DNA of 64,000 bases from Segetibacter koreensis DSM 18137 (GTDB lineage: Bacteria > Bacteroidota > Bacteroidia > Chitinophagales > Chitinophagaceae), in assembly GCF_000374045.1 (NCBI RefSeq), contig NZ_KB893327.1:41216-105215 (forward strand), written 5' to 3'. The notes beneath the pieces were generated by a model, which made no database searches, was not told the DNA's origin, and saw only the letters and a list, made by a program, of their open reading frames with translations. The position numbers and the translations under genes are program-made. Position 1 is the first letter of the stretch, and the number at the start of each line of letters is the position of its first letter. This document shows positions 56,504 to 64,000 of the stretch, piece after piece.

Positions 56504-56605
56504 TGTGAATTATTAGTAAATTAGAAAGGTCGCATGAAGGATTTAATTCGCAATTGACGCAAACACTAGTGAAGTAATAGTAATGAAAATGATAAAAGCT
56601 ACACC

Positions 56606-56905
56606 ATGATAACAAGAATATGGCACGGCAGGACTAAAGCAAAAGATGCCGATGTGTACCTGCAATATATTCAGGAAACAGGCTTGAAAGACTATTTGGC
56701 AACACCGGGAAATATTTCAGCCAAAGTACTGCGTAAAATAGAGGGTGACTTTTGCCATTTTTACACGGTAACTGAATGGAGAGACTTAGAAAGTATAATA
56801 AGGTTTGCAGGTAATGACTATGAAAAAGCCAGATACTATGCGGAAGACAAAGAATATTTGTTGGAGTTTGAAAAAACAGTACAGCATTATGAAACCTACT
56901 ACTAA
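56606..56905 (+). CDS. Antibiotic-biosynthesis-monooxygenase-like (ABM) protein
   Basis: 99 residues: MITRIWHGRTKAKDADVYLQ, YIQETGLKDYLATPGNISAK and DFCHFYTVTEWRDLESI. The RIWHG start mirrors the paralogue at 20556. The fold suggests a small heme-degrading or quinone-acting enzyme; substrate unknown. It is 60 bp ahead of the broken SRPBCC gene and probably shares its transcript. Confidence 0.82.
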   Translation: MITRIWHGRTKAKDADVYLQYIQETGLKDYLATPGNISAKVLRKIEGDFCHFYTVTEWRDLESIIRFAGNDYEKARYYAEDKEYLLEFEKTVQHYETYY

Positions 56906-56965
56906 TAATGTAGCTTTTGGTGCAAATGGAGCAACGGCATTTATTCCAGAATAAAATAGTGATGT

Positions 56966-57400
56966 ATGGAAAAAACAAAAGTAGTTGGACAGACAAAAGA
57001 TGTTGGATTTCAAATTGGCGTTAGAAAAACTTTTGCTGTTCCTGTTGAAACACTTTGGAATTTTTTGTTTTCAGAAAAAGGGCTTTCAGTCTGGTTAGGA
57101 AAGCTCAGCGTAGAAAATTTTGAATTAGGCAAACCATACAAAACGGAAGAAGAAATTGAAGGTAAAGTAAATGTCATCAAACCGAACTCACACATTCGTC
57201 TAAGCTGGAAGCCAAAACATTGGACAAACGCTGCTGCTTTACAAATAAGAGTAATTCCCTCCAAAGAAAAAACAACCATCAGTTTTCATCAGGATAAATT
57301 ACTGAATAGTAAGCAAAGAGATGAAATGAAAAAATACTAGCAGGCAGTAATAGAAAAATTTGAAAATGAAATATTGAATGGGGGAATAGCAAGCGCTTAA
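56966..57400 (+). pseudogene. SRPBCC-domain gene with nonsense codon
   Basis: MEKTKVVGQTKDVGFQIGVR and GVRKTFAVPVETLWNFLFSE give an AHSA1-type fold. The frame stops at TAG 57338-57340 after DEMKKY, but the same frame continues QAVIEKFENEILNGGIASA to TAA at 57400. A copy of the 28 bases before it, at 32571, has TGG at the same site, so the TAG arose from a Trp codon. The last 19 residues would be lost. The remaining 124 residues may still fold. Confidence 0.75.
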
Positions 57401-57541
57401 TCAAAATCAAATTGGATGATTGTTACTGCTTTTTCAAAGTTAAGCTGCTTTTGCATAAATCCGCATATTGGCAGGAAACCTATTGCAACACCATAAACTT
57501 TAACCAACAAATATTTTTATAACTGATTTAAACAAATTAGT

Positions 57542-58105
57542 ATGCGAAAATTAATTGCAGCAATCAATATGACACTTGACGGCTTTTGCGACCACACCGC
57601 AATCGTCCCAGATGAAGAAATACATCAACCCTATACTGATCTGTTAAGCGACGCAGATGTCATTCTGTATGGAAGGATAACTTACCAACTAATGGAGTAC
57701 TGGCCACCTATAGTAAAAAAACCTACTGGTATCAAATCAGTGGATGAATTTGCCGTAACAATAGACAACATTCCCAAAATTGTTTTTTCCAACACGTTGA
57801 AACATGTCGAATGGAAAACTGCAAGGCTGGCAAAGAGAGACATTAAAGAAGAAGTTTTAGAACTCAAACAACAACCAGGTAAAGACATTTTATTTGGTAG
57901 CCGGAGTTTAATTGTAAGCTTAATGAAACTTAATTTAATTGATGAGTATCAACTCTGTATTCACCCGGTTATTGTAGGGAAGGGGTTACCATTATTTGAA
58001 GACATAAACGATAGAGTTAGTCTTAGACTCCTAAAAACAAAAACATTTGGCTCTGGTGCAATAACACTTTACTATGAGCCAGCAAAAGAGTCAATTCTAA
58101 GATGA
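57542..58105 (+). CDS. Dihydrofolate-reductase-family (RibD C-terminal) protein
   Basis: 187 residues: MRKLIAAINMTLDGFCDHTA, DADVILYGRITYQLMEYWPP, IHPVIVGKGLPLFEDIND. It has the NADPH-binding RibD_C fold. A paralogue is at 32772. No operon partner is seen after it. Substrate unknown. Confidence 0.86.
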   Translation: MRKLIAAINMTLDGFCDHTAIVPDEEIHQPYTDLLSDADVILYGRITYQLMEYWPPIVKKPTGIKSVDEFAVTIDNIPKIVFSNTLKHVEWKTARLAKRDIKEEVLELKQQPGKDILFGSRSLIVSLMKLNLIDEYQLCIHPVIVGKGLPLFEDINDRVSLRLLKTKTFGSGAITLYYEPAKESILR

Positions 58106-58181
58106 AACGACTCAACTTCTGACGAACAATAGGGCTGCCAACAAGTTAGCGCAAGCATTCCCGGAAAACAGTATGCAAATG

Positions 58182-58250
58182 CTACTTCTTGTGCAGACAT
58201 AAACTATTTCCGTCTAAATCTTTTAGCCAGGCAAATTTGCCCCAGCGTGG
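58182..58250 (-). pseudogene. VOC-family 3' remnant
   Basis: On the minus strand: WGKFAWLKDLDGNSLCLHKK then stop. It corresponds to the last 20 residues of the VOC protein at 33629 (WGRFAWLKDLDGNSLCLHQK). Only this tail remains. Confidence 0.7.
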
Positions 58251-58737
58251 ATGCATACGGCGGGAACCTTTGAACAAACATTGAGTGTAATGGGATTTGG
58301 GATAAGCGTGCCATCGTGGTCAACCAGATTACATGACTTTTTAACCAGCTCTTTAGGTGCCATAGGTGTAATAAACCAAAGAAATTATGATTAGCATTGA
58401 ACAGCCCAACCATCTGGAGAACAATCCTTTGGATACTGATGCTAATTTATCTTGGGTGGTTTATTTTTTTATTTACCAAAGGCATTAAGACAGTTCACAA
58501 AATAAGAAATTGGCAGGCAATGACTAGAGGGAAAGCAAACAAGGAAGAGTTAGTTTCAGTGTATTTATGAATAACACTTGATGGCAACTATGCTTAAAAA
58601 TTATTATTTAAACGGTTCCTAAAAGCTATATTAATAAGGATAAACGGTTTACTTCTATAAGTGAGCGGTTTGCTTTACGACGTACTCTTGTCTAATTTTA
58701 ATCCTCTCCACATTCTCTCTCCTAAAAAACTAACGCC
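58251..58737. other. Intergenic stretch before the ABC permease
   Basis: No gene or promoter is recognised with confidence. Confidence 0.4.
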
Positions 58738-61128
58738 ATGCTAAAGAATCTCCTGATTACAGCTTTCCGCAATTTTAAAAAAGACAAATGGTATAGTCTT
58801 CTCAATGTGCTCGGTCTTACCATTGGCATTACCTTCAGCCTGTTCCTTATCTTTTATGTTACCGATGAATTAAGCTACGATCGCTACGAAAAAAAAGCGG
58901 ACCGTATCTTCCGGGTGAACACCTACATCCACGAAAAGGATAAGAACACTGAGTGGACTCTCACTCAAATTCCTTTCGGCCCGCAGGTGAAAAAGGATTA
59001 CCCGGAAGTAGAAGAAATGGTGCGTTTCCAGGGCAGGGAAAGAACCTTGTTTAAAAGCGGCGAAAACAGCTTTTATGAAACCAAAGCTTTTTATGCTGAT
59101 AGCACAGTCTTTAAAGTATTTGATCACAAGTTTATAGAAGGCAACGCAGGTTTCGCACTGCAAGCTCCATTTGATATAGTCATCAATAAAACGCTTGCAG
59201 AAAAATACTTTGGCAAAAACACGCCAGCTGTAGGAAAAACATTGAAATCAGTGTATGATACCTACCGTATAACAGGGGTAATTGAAGATGTACCCAAAAA
59301 CTCGCATTTCCGGTACGACATGCTTATTTCACTCTCAACCTTGCTCAGGCAAAACCAAGACAACCCCTATGCGTGGGGCAACTTTGGCAACTTCACCTAC
59401 CTGCTTTTAAAACCCGGAACCAACGTTAATGTATTCAATAAAAAGCTGGCAGATGTGTACACCAAATTTGTTGAACCGATCTTTAAACAATTCAATGTAA
59501 GCATGCGATACGATGTGCAGAACATCACCGACATTCACCTTCATTCCAAGCTGCAATACGAGCCCGAAGAGTTGGGAAGCATGTCGTACATCTGGATCTT
59601 TTCTGCTGTTGCCTTTTTTATGTTACTGATAGCGTGCATTAATTACATGAACCTTACTACGGCAAGGTCTGCAAGCAGGGCAAAAGAGATCGGCGTTCGT
59701 AAAGTTGCCGGCTCTAACCGAAGGCAATTAATAGCACAATTCTTAAGCGAGTCGCTGTTTACGGCTTTCGTAGCCGTCTTCCTAAGTATGGTGCTCATGA
59801 TACTCTTGTTGCGTGTTTTCAATTTAATGTCGGGAAAAGAATTTACAGTAGGCAATTTGCTGCAACCTTTCAACCTGTTCTTGTTGCTGTTTGTAGCTTT
59901 GTTTACAGGATTGGTTGGTGGTAGTTATCCTGCTCTTTACCTGTCTGGTTTTAATCCTATCAGCATTTTAAAAGGATCACTTTCCAAAGCCTCAGGCAAC
60001 GTAAACCTGCGACGAACACTGGTTGTTTTGCAGTTTTCAATTGCCATGGTCATGCTCATCTGCACATGGGTAGTGTACGCCCAGCTTTCGTTTCTGCGTT
60101 CAAAAGATCTCGGTTTTAACAAGGCGCAGGTAATGACGGTAACGGTAAACACCGGGCAGGATGAGCGTGGCAAGATCAACTCTATGAACAATGAATTCCG
60201 GAGCCTGCCTGGTGTAAAGGATGTTGGCACCGGCAATTCTTATCCCGGTGCACCCAATATTAACCTGAACCTTTTTACGATAGAAACCGACAACGGTAAA
60301 GTTGACAAGGGTATAGAATGCTATGCCGTTGACGAACACTACTTTCCTACACTTGGCATCACCATGGTGAAGGGCAGAAATTTTTCGAGCGCTGCCGACA
60401 CTGCACATAGCATTGTGGTAAATGAAACGATGGCTAAACAATTTGCATGGAAAGAACCCATTGGCAAACGAATAAAATTTCCGGGGGATACCACAAACAA
60501 TTACCTGGAAGTGGTAGGCGTTTTTAAAGATTTCAACCAGAAGTCGCTGTACAACCCAATTGCGCCGCTGCTTTTATTCTACGGCCCTAATGGCAACGTG
60601 ATTCAACTAAAAACAGAAGCAGCAAATGTTGCAGGCACCATTGCAAAAGTAGAAGCTACGTGGAAGAAATATTTCCCCCAACTTCCTTTCGAATACAAGT
60701 TCCTCGACGAAGATTTCAATTCGCAATATGCCGCCGACCAAAAGCGTGGAAAGATTTTCGCCGCCTTTTCCGTCCTCACCATTATCATAACCTGCCTTGG
60801 CCTGTTAGGACTTACCGCATTTACCACCCAGCAAAAACAAAAAGAGATCAGCATTCGCAGGGTGATGGGAGCAAGCATTCTGCAAGTGGTTGCTTTAATT
60901 ACCAAAAATTACCTGTGGCTTGCACTTATTTCTGCCGGTATTGCCTTCCCTGTAGCATGGTATTTTATGAGCAAGTGGTTAAAAGTATTTCCCTACAACA
61001 ATGGCTTATCCATCTTACCGTTCGTTGTATCTGCGTTGGTGATTGTCATCACCGCCTCCGCCACCGCCATGTTTCATTCCGCAAAAGCAGCGCTGGCTAA
61101 TCCCGCTGATAATTTGCGGACGGAGTAA
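58738..61128 (+). CDS. FtsX/MacB-type ABC transporter permease
   Basis: 796 residues. The first transmembrane helix (LLNVLGLTIGITFSLFLIFY) is followed by a MacB-type periplasmic domain. Three further helices, a second periplasmic domain, and three more helices follow (GLLGLTAFTTQQKQKEISIR contains the conserved KEISIRRVMG). The layout of two MacB_PCD and two FtsX units is the Bacteroidota fused form. No ATPase gene lies beside it. Base composition is slightly higher in GC than neighbours. Probable role: lipoprotein or peptide efflux or signalling. Confidence 0.9.
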   Translation: MLKNLLITAFRNFKKDKWYSLLNVLGLTIGITFSLFLIFYVTDELSYDRYEKKADRIFRVNTYIHEKDKNTEWTLTQIPFGPQVKKDYPEVEEMVRFQGRERTLFKSGENSFYETKAFYADSTVFKVFDHKFIEGNAGFALQAPFDIVINKTLAEKYFGKNTPAVGKTLKSVYDTYRITGVIEDVPKNSHFRYDMLISLSTLLRQNQDNPYAWGNFGNFTYLLLKPGTNVNVFNKKLADVYTKFVEPIFKQFNVSMRYDVQNITDIHLHSKLQYEPEELGSMSYIWIFSAVAFFMLLIACINYMNLTTARSASRAKEIGVRKVAGSNRRQLIAQFLSESLFTAFVAVFLSMVLMILLLRVFNLMSGKEFTVGNLLQPFNLFLLLFVALFTGLVGGSYPALYLSGFNPISILKGSLSKASGNVNLRRTLVVLQFSIAMVMLICTWVVYAQLSFLRSKDLGFNKAQVMTVTVNTGQDERGKINSMNNEFRSLPGVKDVGTGNSYPGAPNINLNLFTIETDNGKVDKGIECYAVDEHYFPTLGITMVKGRNFSSAADTAHSIVVNETMAKQFAWKEPIGKRIKFPGDTTNNYLEVVGVFKDFNQKSLYNPIAPLLLFYGPNGNVIQLKTEAANVAGTIAKVEATWKKYFPQLPFEYKFLDEDFNSQYAADQKRGKIFAAFSVLTIIITCLGLLGLTAFTTQQKQKEISIRRVMGASILQVVALITKNYLWLALISAGIAFPVAWYFMSKWLKVFPYNNGLSILPFVVSALVIVITASATAMFHSAKAALANPADNLRTE

Positions 61129-61601
61129 GAATATATTTATGAATTAAGCTTATGTGCTACTATGCTTTGCTTGCGTCGCACTCGGTATAGTTGTGGCTGC
61201 TTGGCCAAGTCCAGGAGCAATGGAATCGGCGCACGGTTGAAATTATTTTCGATGTTAAATTAGCAGCATAACCGGGTAAATAATGGGTTTAAGGCAAATT
61301 GAAATTTTAGAAAAATTGCAAAAGGAAAGTCCAGACGGGATACAATATCCTGTAAAAAACTTTAGGGATTATCAAATAAAGCAATGAATAATTATTGATT
61401 CAACTCATCCTCCATTTCATCCCCATCACCTGCCCTGCAATAAAACATTTCCATGGCTTTCATGGTCCGCACAACAGAACCGAGTTCGCCCTGGCCTTAC
61501 CTTCTTCTATTTAAACTTTCTAAAGTGTCAGCCATTATTTGTTTTTACTGCATTAATTGAAGCTGGATTAAAGTAAAGAAGAAAATCAGTTAATATAAGC
61601 T
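61129..61601. other. Intergenic stretch before IS6 copy C
   Basis: No gene is recognised. A short frame at 61283 (MGLRQIEILEKLQKESPDGI) is unsupported. Confidence 0.35.
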
Positions 61602-62010
61602 GGAGGATGGATGAAACTTATATTAAGGTGAAAGGAGAGTGGATGTACTTGTACAGAGCTGTTGAAAAGGAAAAAAGACAGTAGATTTTCTATTAACCAG
61701 GCGGAGATGTAAACTAACAGCGCATAAATTTCTTTTAATCGATTAGTAATAATGGCTGTCACAAGGGGTTAATATTGATAAGAGCGGAGCTAATAAGGAA
61801 GCTATCAGAACTTACAATAACAGGTCCTTAAAAGATGATGGGGATTAGACAGTGTAATTATTTAAATAATAGGGTAGAAGGGGATCATAGATTTATAAAG
61901 TGGAGAATTCAGAATATGTCAGGTTTTAAGAGTCTTGAATCAGCATCAAGGACGTTGGTAGGAATAGAAATAGTAAGGATGATTAAAAAGGAACATGTTA
62001 CTTTTCCAAA
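61602..62010 (+). mobile_element. IS6-family transposase remnant, copy C
   Basis: WRMDETYIKVKGEWMYLYRA starts at the first catalytic Asp. Frameshifts interrupt the middle. Then come VVNIDKSGANKEAIRTYNNR, NYLNNRVEGDHRFIKW with the catalytic Glu, and the tail GIEIVRMIKKE. All three DDE residues can be seen, but the N-terminal domain is lost and stops interrupt it. It is the best-preserved of the four IS6 fragments. Confidence 0.85.
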
Positions 62011-62077
62011 GTGTACTTATTTCAAAACATTTTGTTCTACAGCGGGATAATTATCAGGGAAACTGATAATAATAGTT

Positions 62078-62308
62078 TTATTTCGACAGACGCGACAAAG
62101 ACACCATACCCGTGCTTAATGAAAACGAACCATTTGTGATGATCTCTATCTTTTCTAGGTTATCTGCGCTCATGCGTGCCAGCATCTGCACTACTATATT
62201 CAAGGGCATAAATTTATTTGTGTCTACAATTACCCCGGGAGATTCTTCAAGTACATCCAAAGCTGTGCTCCCGGCAGAAGTTATGCTGCCTGCCACATTA
62301 ATCAACAT
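62078..62308 (-). pseudogene. TonB-dependent receptor plug remnant with internal deletion
   Basis: MLINVAGSITSAGSTALDVL, then EESPGVIVDTNKFMPLNIV, then VQMLARMSADNLEKIEIITN. These match the plug domain of outer-membrane TonB receptors (VNVAGSITSAGSTALEVL, LERSPGVIVD, MPLDAVVQML, NIEKIELIT). The middle of the plug (about 20-25 residues after VIVD) is deleted, and neither the N-terminal nor barrel part remains. Confidence 0.65.
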
Positions 62309-62435
62309 TCGGTAATGACTGAACTATTACCTTTAATTAAAATTGAACATTTTAAACTGCAGATCGATTTCGAGCCACCTTCTCCAATGCTTTTACGTTA
62401 GCAGACATATTGGATTATACTTAAAAATAATTTTG

Positions 62436-63911
62436 ATGGATCATACATTTAAAACTACATTTTACTTAATATTATTTGTCCTGCTATATTCTTCGACAAT
62501 TGCCCAAAAGTTCAGCATCCGTTATACACCCGCTGCTTCTCGGCAAAACTTTACCGGTAATGTATTTTTATACCTTTCTAAAGAAAATAAAAATCCGAAA
62601 GATGCAGATGTGGGAATCGAGTTTTTCCCTTGTTATCGTATTGCTGTAAAAAATATTAAACCAAACCAAGCTGTTCTATTTGATGACGCTGCTGTATCCT
62701 ATCCTGTTCCCTTATCAGCTATAGAAAGGACAGAGTATTATGTACAAGCTGTTTGGGATAGGAATTTAGGAGATCGTTCTATAGGAAATAGTGCCGGAAA
62801 CATGTATAACAAATCAGTGAAAACAAGATTTACCAAAAAAAAAGATGAAGTTTTTAACTTGTTGTGTGACGATGTGATTAAAGAACAATCATTTGTAGAA
62901 ACCCAGTACAGTAAAGAAATAAAAGCTTCGTCTTCAGTGCTTACAGCCTTTTATAAAAGACCAACAACAATTAATGCCGCAGTCTTGCTTCCAAAGGAAT
63001 ATGACGAGCAACCGGAAAGAAAATTTCCAGTACTTTATTGGGTATCAGGTTATGGACACGACTACCATGATTTTTCAGGTAAAAATGATCCGGCATCACC
63101 CATGGATACAACAGCCTGTATCCGGGTTTTTCTTGATGGCAATTGTTCCTTAGGGCATTCAGTATATGCAAACAGCGATAATAACGGCCCATGGAGTGAT
63201 GCACTGATAAAAGAATTACTACCTGAAGTTGAAAAAAAGTTTCGATGCAATGCTGCTAAACTCTTAACCGGGCACAGCAGCGGCGGGTGGACTGTTATAT
63301 GGTTGCAAACACACTATCCTAAAACTTTTATAGCTTGCTGGTCAAGTGCACCTGATCCCGTTGATTTTAGAAATCTTCAGCAAATAGATTTATACAAAGA
63401 CCACAATTTGTTTTATGCTAATGACAGTTCTTTGAGAATGACAGCAACTGTAGCAGGTCGAATTCCATGGGCTTCGATGAAACAAGTCTACCAAATGGAA
63501 AATATTATTTCTCGTGGTGAACAAGCGCACTCTTTTGACGCAGTATTCAGTCAAAAAAACTTGGATGGAAGCCCACGAAAACTTTGCAATCCTAATACAG
63601 GTGAGATTGATTCAGTAACAGTTAGTCATTGGAAAAATTATGACATTTGCTTATACCTCCGAGACAATTGGAATCGAATAAAGACTGAACTTGATGGAAA
63701 AGTGAGAGTAAGCGTAGGCGAGCAAGATAATTTTTTATTAAATTATGCAGTTCATCTATTGGATGAAGAAATGAAAAAGCTTAAATCGGGTTTTGTATTT
63801 GCTTACTATCCAGGAGACCATTTTACCGTTTCAACTTCTAAATACAAAAGCGACGGATATAAATTTTTGCAACAGAAGTACAACCAATTTATTGCCCACC
63901 TTATTCGCTAA
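62436..63911 (+). CDS. Secreted esterase / alpha-beta hydrolase (PF00756 type)
   Basis: 491 residues from ATG 62436 (MDHTFKTTFYLILFVLLYSS), a signal peptide cut near residue 24. A beta-rich N-terminal region (25-170) precedes the catalytic part: KFPVLYWVSGYGHDY, then nucleophile Ser281 in GHSSGG, and a His in YPGDHFTVS near the end. An upstream ATG at 62343 adds a stretch without signal features. The substrate may be a carbohydrate ester. It is larger than the esterase at 29864. Confidence 0.85.
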   Translation: MDHTFKTTFYLILFVLLYSSTIAQKFSIRYTPAASRQNFTGNVFLYLSKENKNPKDADVGIEFFPCYRIAVKNIKPNQAVLFDDAAVSYPVPLSAIERTEYYVQAVWDRNLGDRSIGNSAGNMYNKSVKTRFTKKKDEVFNLLCDDVIKEQSFVETQYSKEIKASSSVLTAFYKRPTTINAAVLLPKEYDEQPERKFPVLYWVSGYGHDYHDFSGKNDPASPMDTTACIRVFLDGNCSLGHSVYANSDNNGPWSDALIKELLPEVEKKFRCNAAKLLTGHSSGGWTVIWLQTHYPKTFIACWSSAPDPVDFRNLQQIDLYKDHNLFYANDSSLRMTATVAGRIPWASMKQVYQMENIISRGEQAHSFDAVFSQKNLDGSPRKLCNPNTGEIDSVTVSHWKNYDICLYLRDNWNRIKTELDGKVRVSVGEQDNFLLNYAVHLLDEEMKKLKSGFVFAYYPGDHFTVSTSKYKSDGYKFLQQKYNQFIAHLIR

Positions 63912-64000
63912 GACAAGAAACACCGTTGATCATTGATTACTGCCACGGCACGCAAAGCAATTTTACTTTGTAGGTGTTTTCTTGCGGTAATTCTGTCTTT

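Noticed and set aside
62112..62315. 67-codon plus-strand frame
   Set aside because: Antisense shadow of the TonB-plug remnant.

Overview
The window looks like an accessory stretch of a Bacteroidota chromosome, most likely Chitinophagaceae. The evidence is AT-rich DNA, promoters of the TAnnTTTG type, a LytS/LytTR pair, a two-component regulator with a ligand-binding propeller, a carboxypeptidase-regulatory TonB receptor, an FtsX-type permease, and GlxA and HxlR regulators. I see no rRNA, tRNA or CRISPR array. Species and most function names are inferred by reading family motifs; no search was run.

Layout. 0-5 kb is an eroded copper-homeostasis islet: a secreted HMA protein, an outer-membrane barrel with a broken partial duplicate, a multicopper oxidase, and remnants of an AraC-type regulator and of a four-helix copper-binding protein. 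The first and third genes share a 29-bp upstream element. 5-7.4 kb holds a thioredoxin-reductase-like flavoprotein and a quinone oxidoreductase. 7.7-10 kb is an insertion-sequence graveyard of one IS6-type and three IS110-type fragments. 10.9-18.3 kb holds a TPR protein, a LytS/LytTR pair, a TonB receptor, a Crp/Fnr regulator, a lipoprotein and an unusual SDR. 18.5-35 kb is a dense collection of small stress and detoxification families (EthD, ABM, VOC, SRPBCC/AHSA1, SnoaL, YCII plus sigma factor, DHFR-like, DUF1330, alpha/beta hydrolases). Two GlxA-type regulators there have strikingly similar upstream layouts. 35-38.7 kb contains a membrane protein, the C-terminal piece of a prokaryotic Argonaute abutting a hydrolase fragment, an HxlR regulator facing a broken YceI gene, and a hairpin-rich repeat cassette. 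38.7-45.2 kb has pirin, a luciferase-like oxidoreductase, a small coupled gene pair, a stand-alone 5'-3' exonuclease, a possible glycosylase-fold protein and a frameshifted DUF2911 lipoprotein. 45.5-47 kb is a second mobile-element graveyard with an integrase remnant, an excisionase-like HTH gene and two IS6 fragments. 47-54.3 kb has a lipoprotein, a LuxR response regulator with its 14-blade propeller sensor kinase, and a GMC oxidoreductase. 55-58 kb repeats the small-enzyme theme. 58.7-64 kb has an ABC permease, a third IS6 locus, a TonB-plug remnant and a secreted esterase.

The dominant theme is gene decay and reshuffling. About 25 loci are fragments, frameshifted or nonsense-bearing, often beside or elsewhere in the window from an intact relative. 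The small enzymes probably act on electrophiles, quinones and aromatic stress compounds under AraC/GlxA, HxlR and sigma control. The most unusual items are the Argonaute remnant, the shared copper-gene operator, the 22-bp direct repeats before both GlxA genes, the hairpin cassette, and the seam joining an SRPBCC remnant to a DUF1330 gene.
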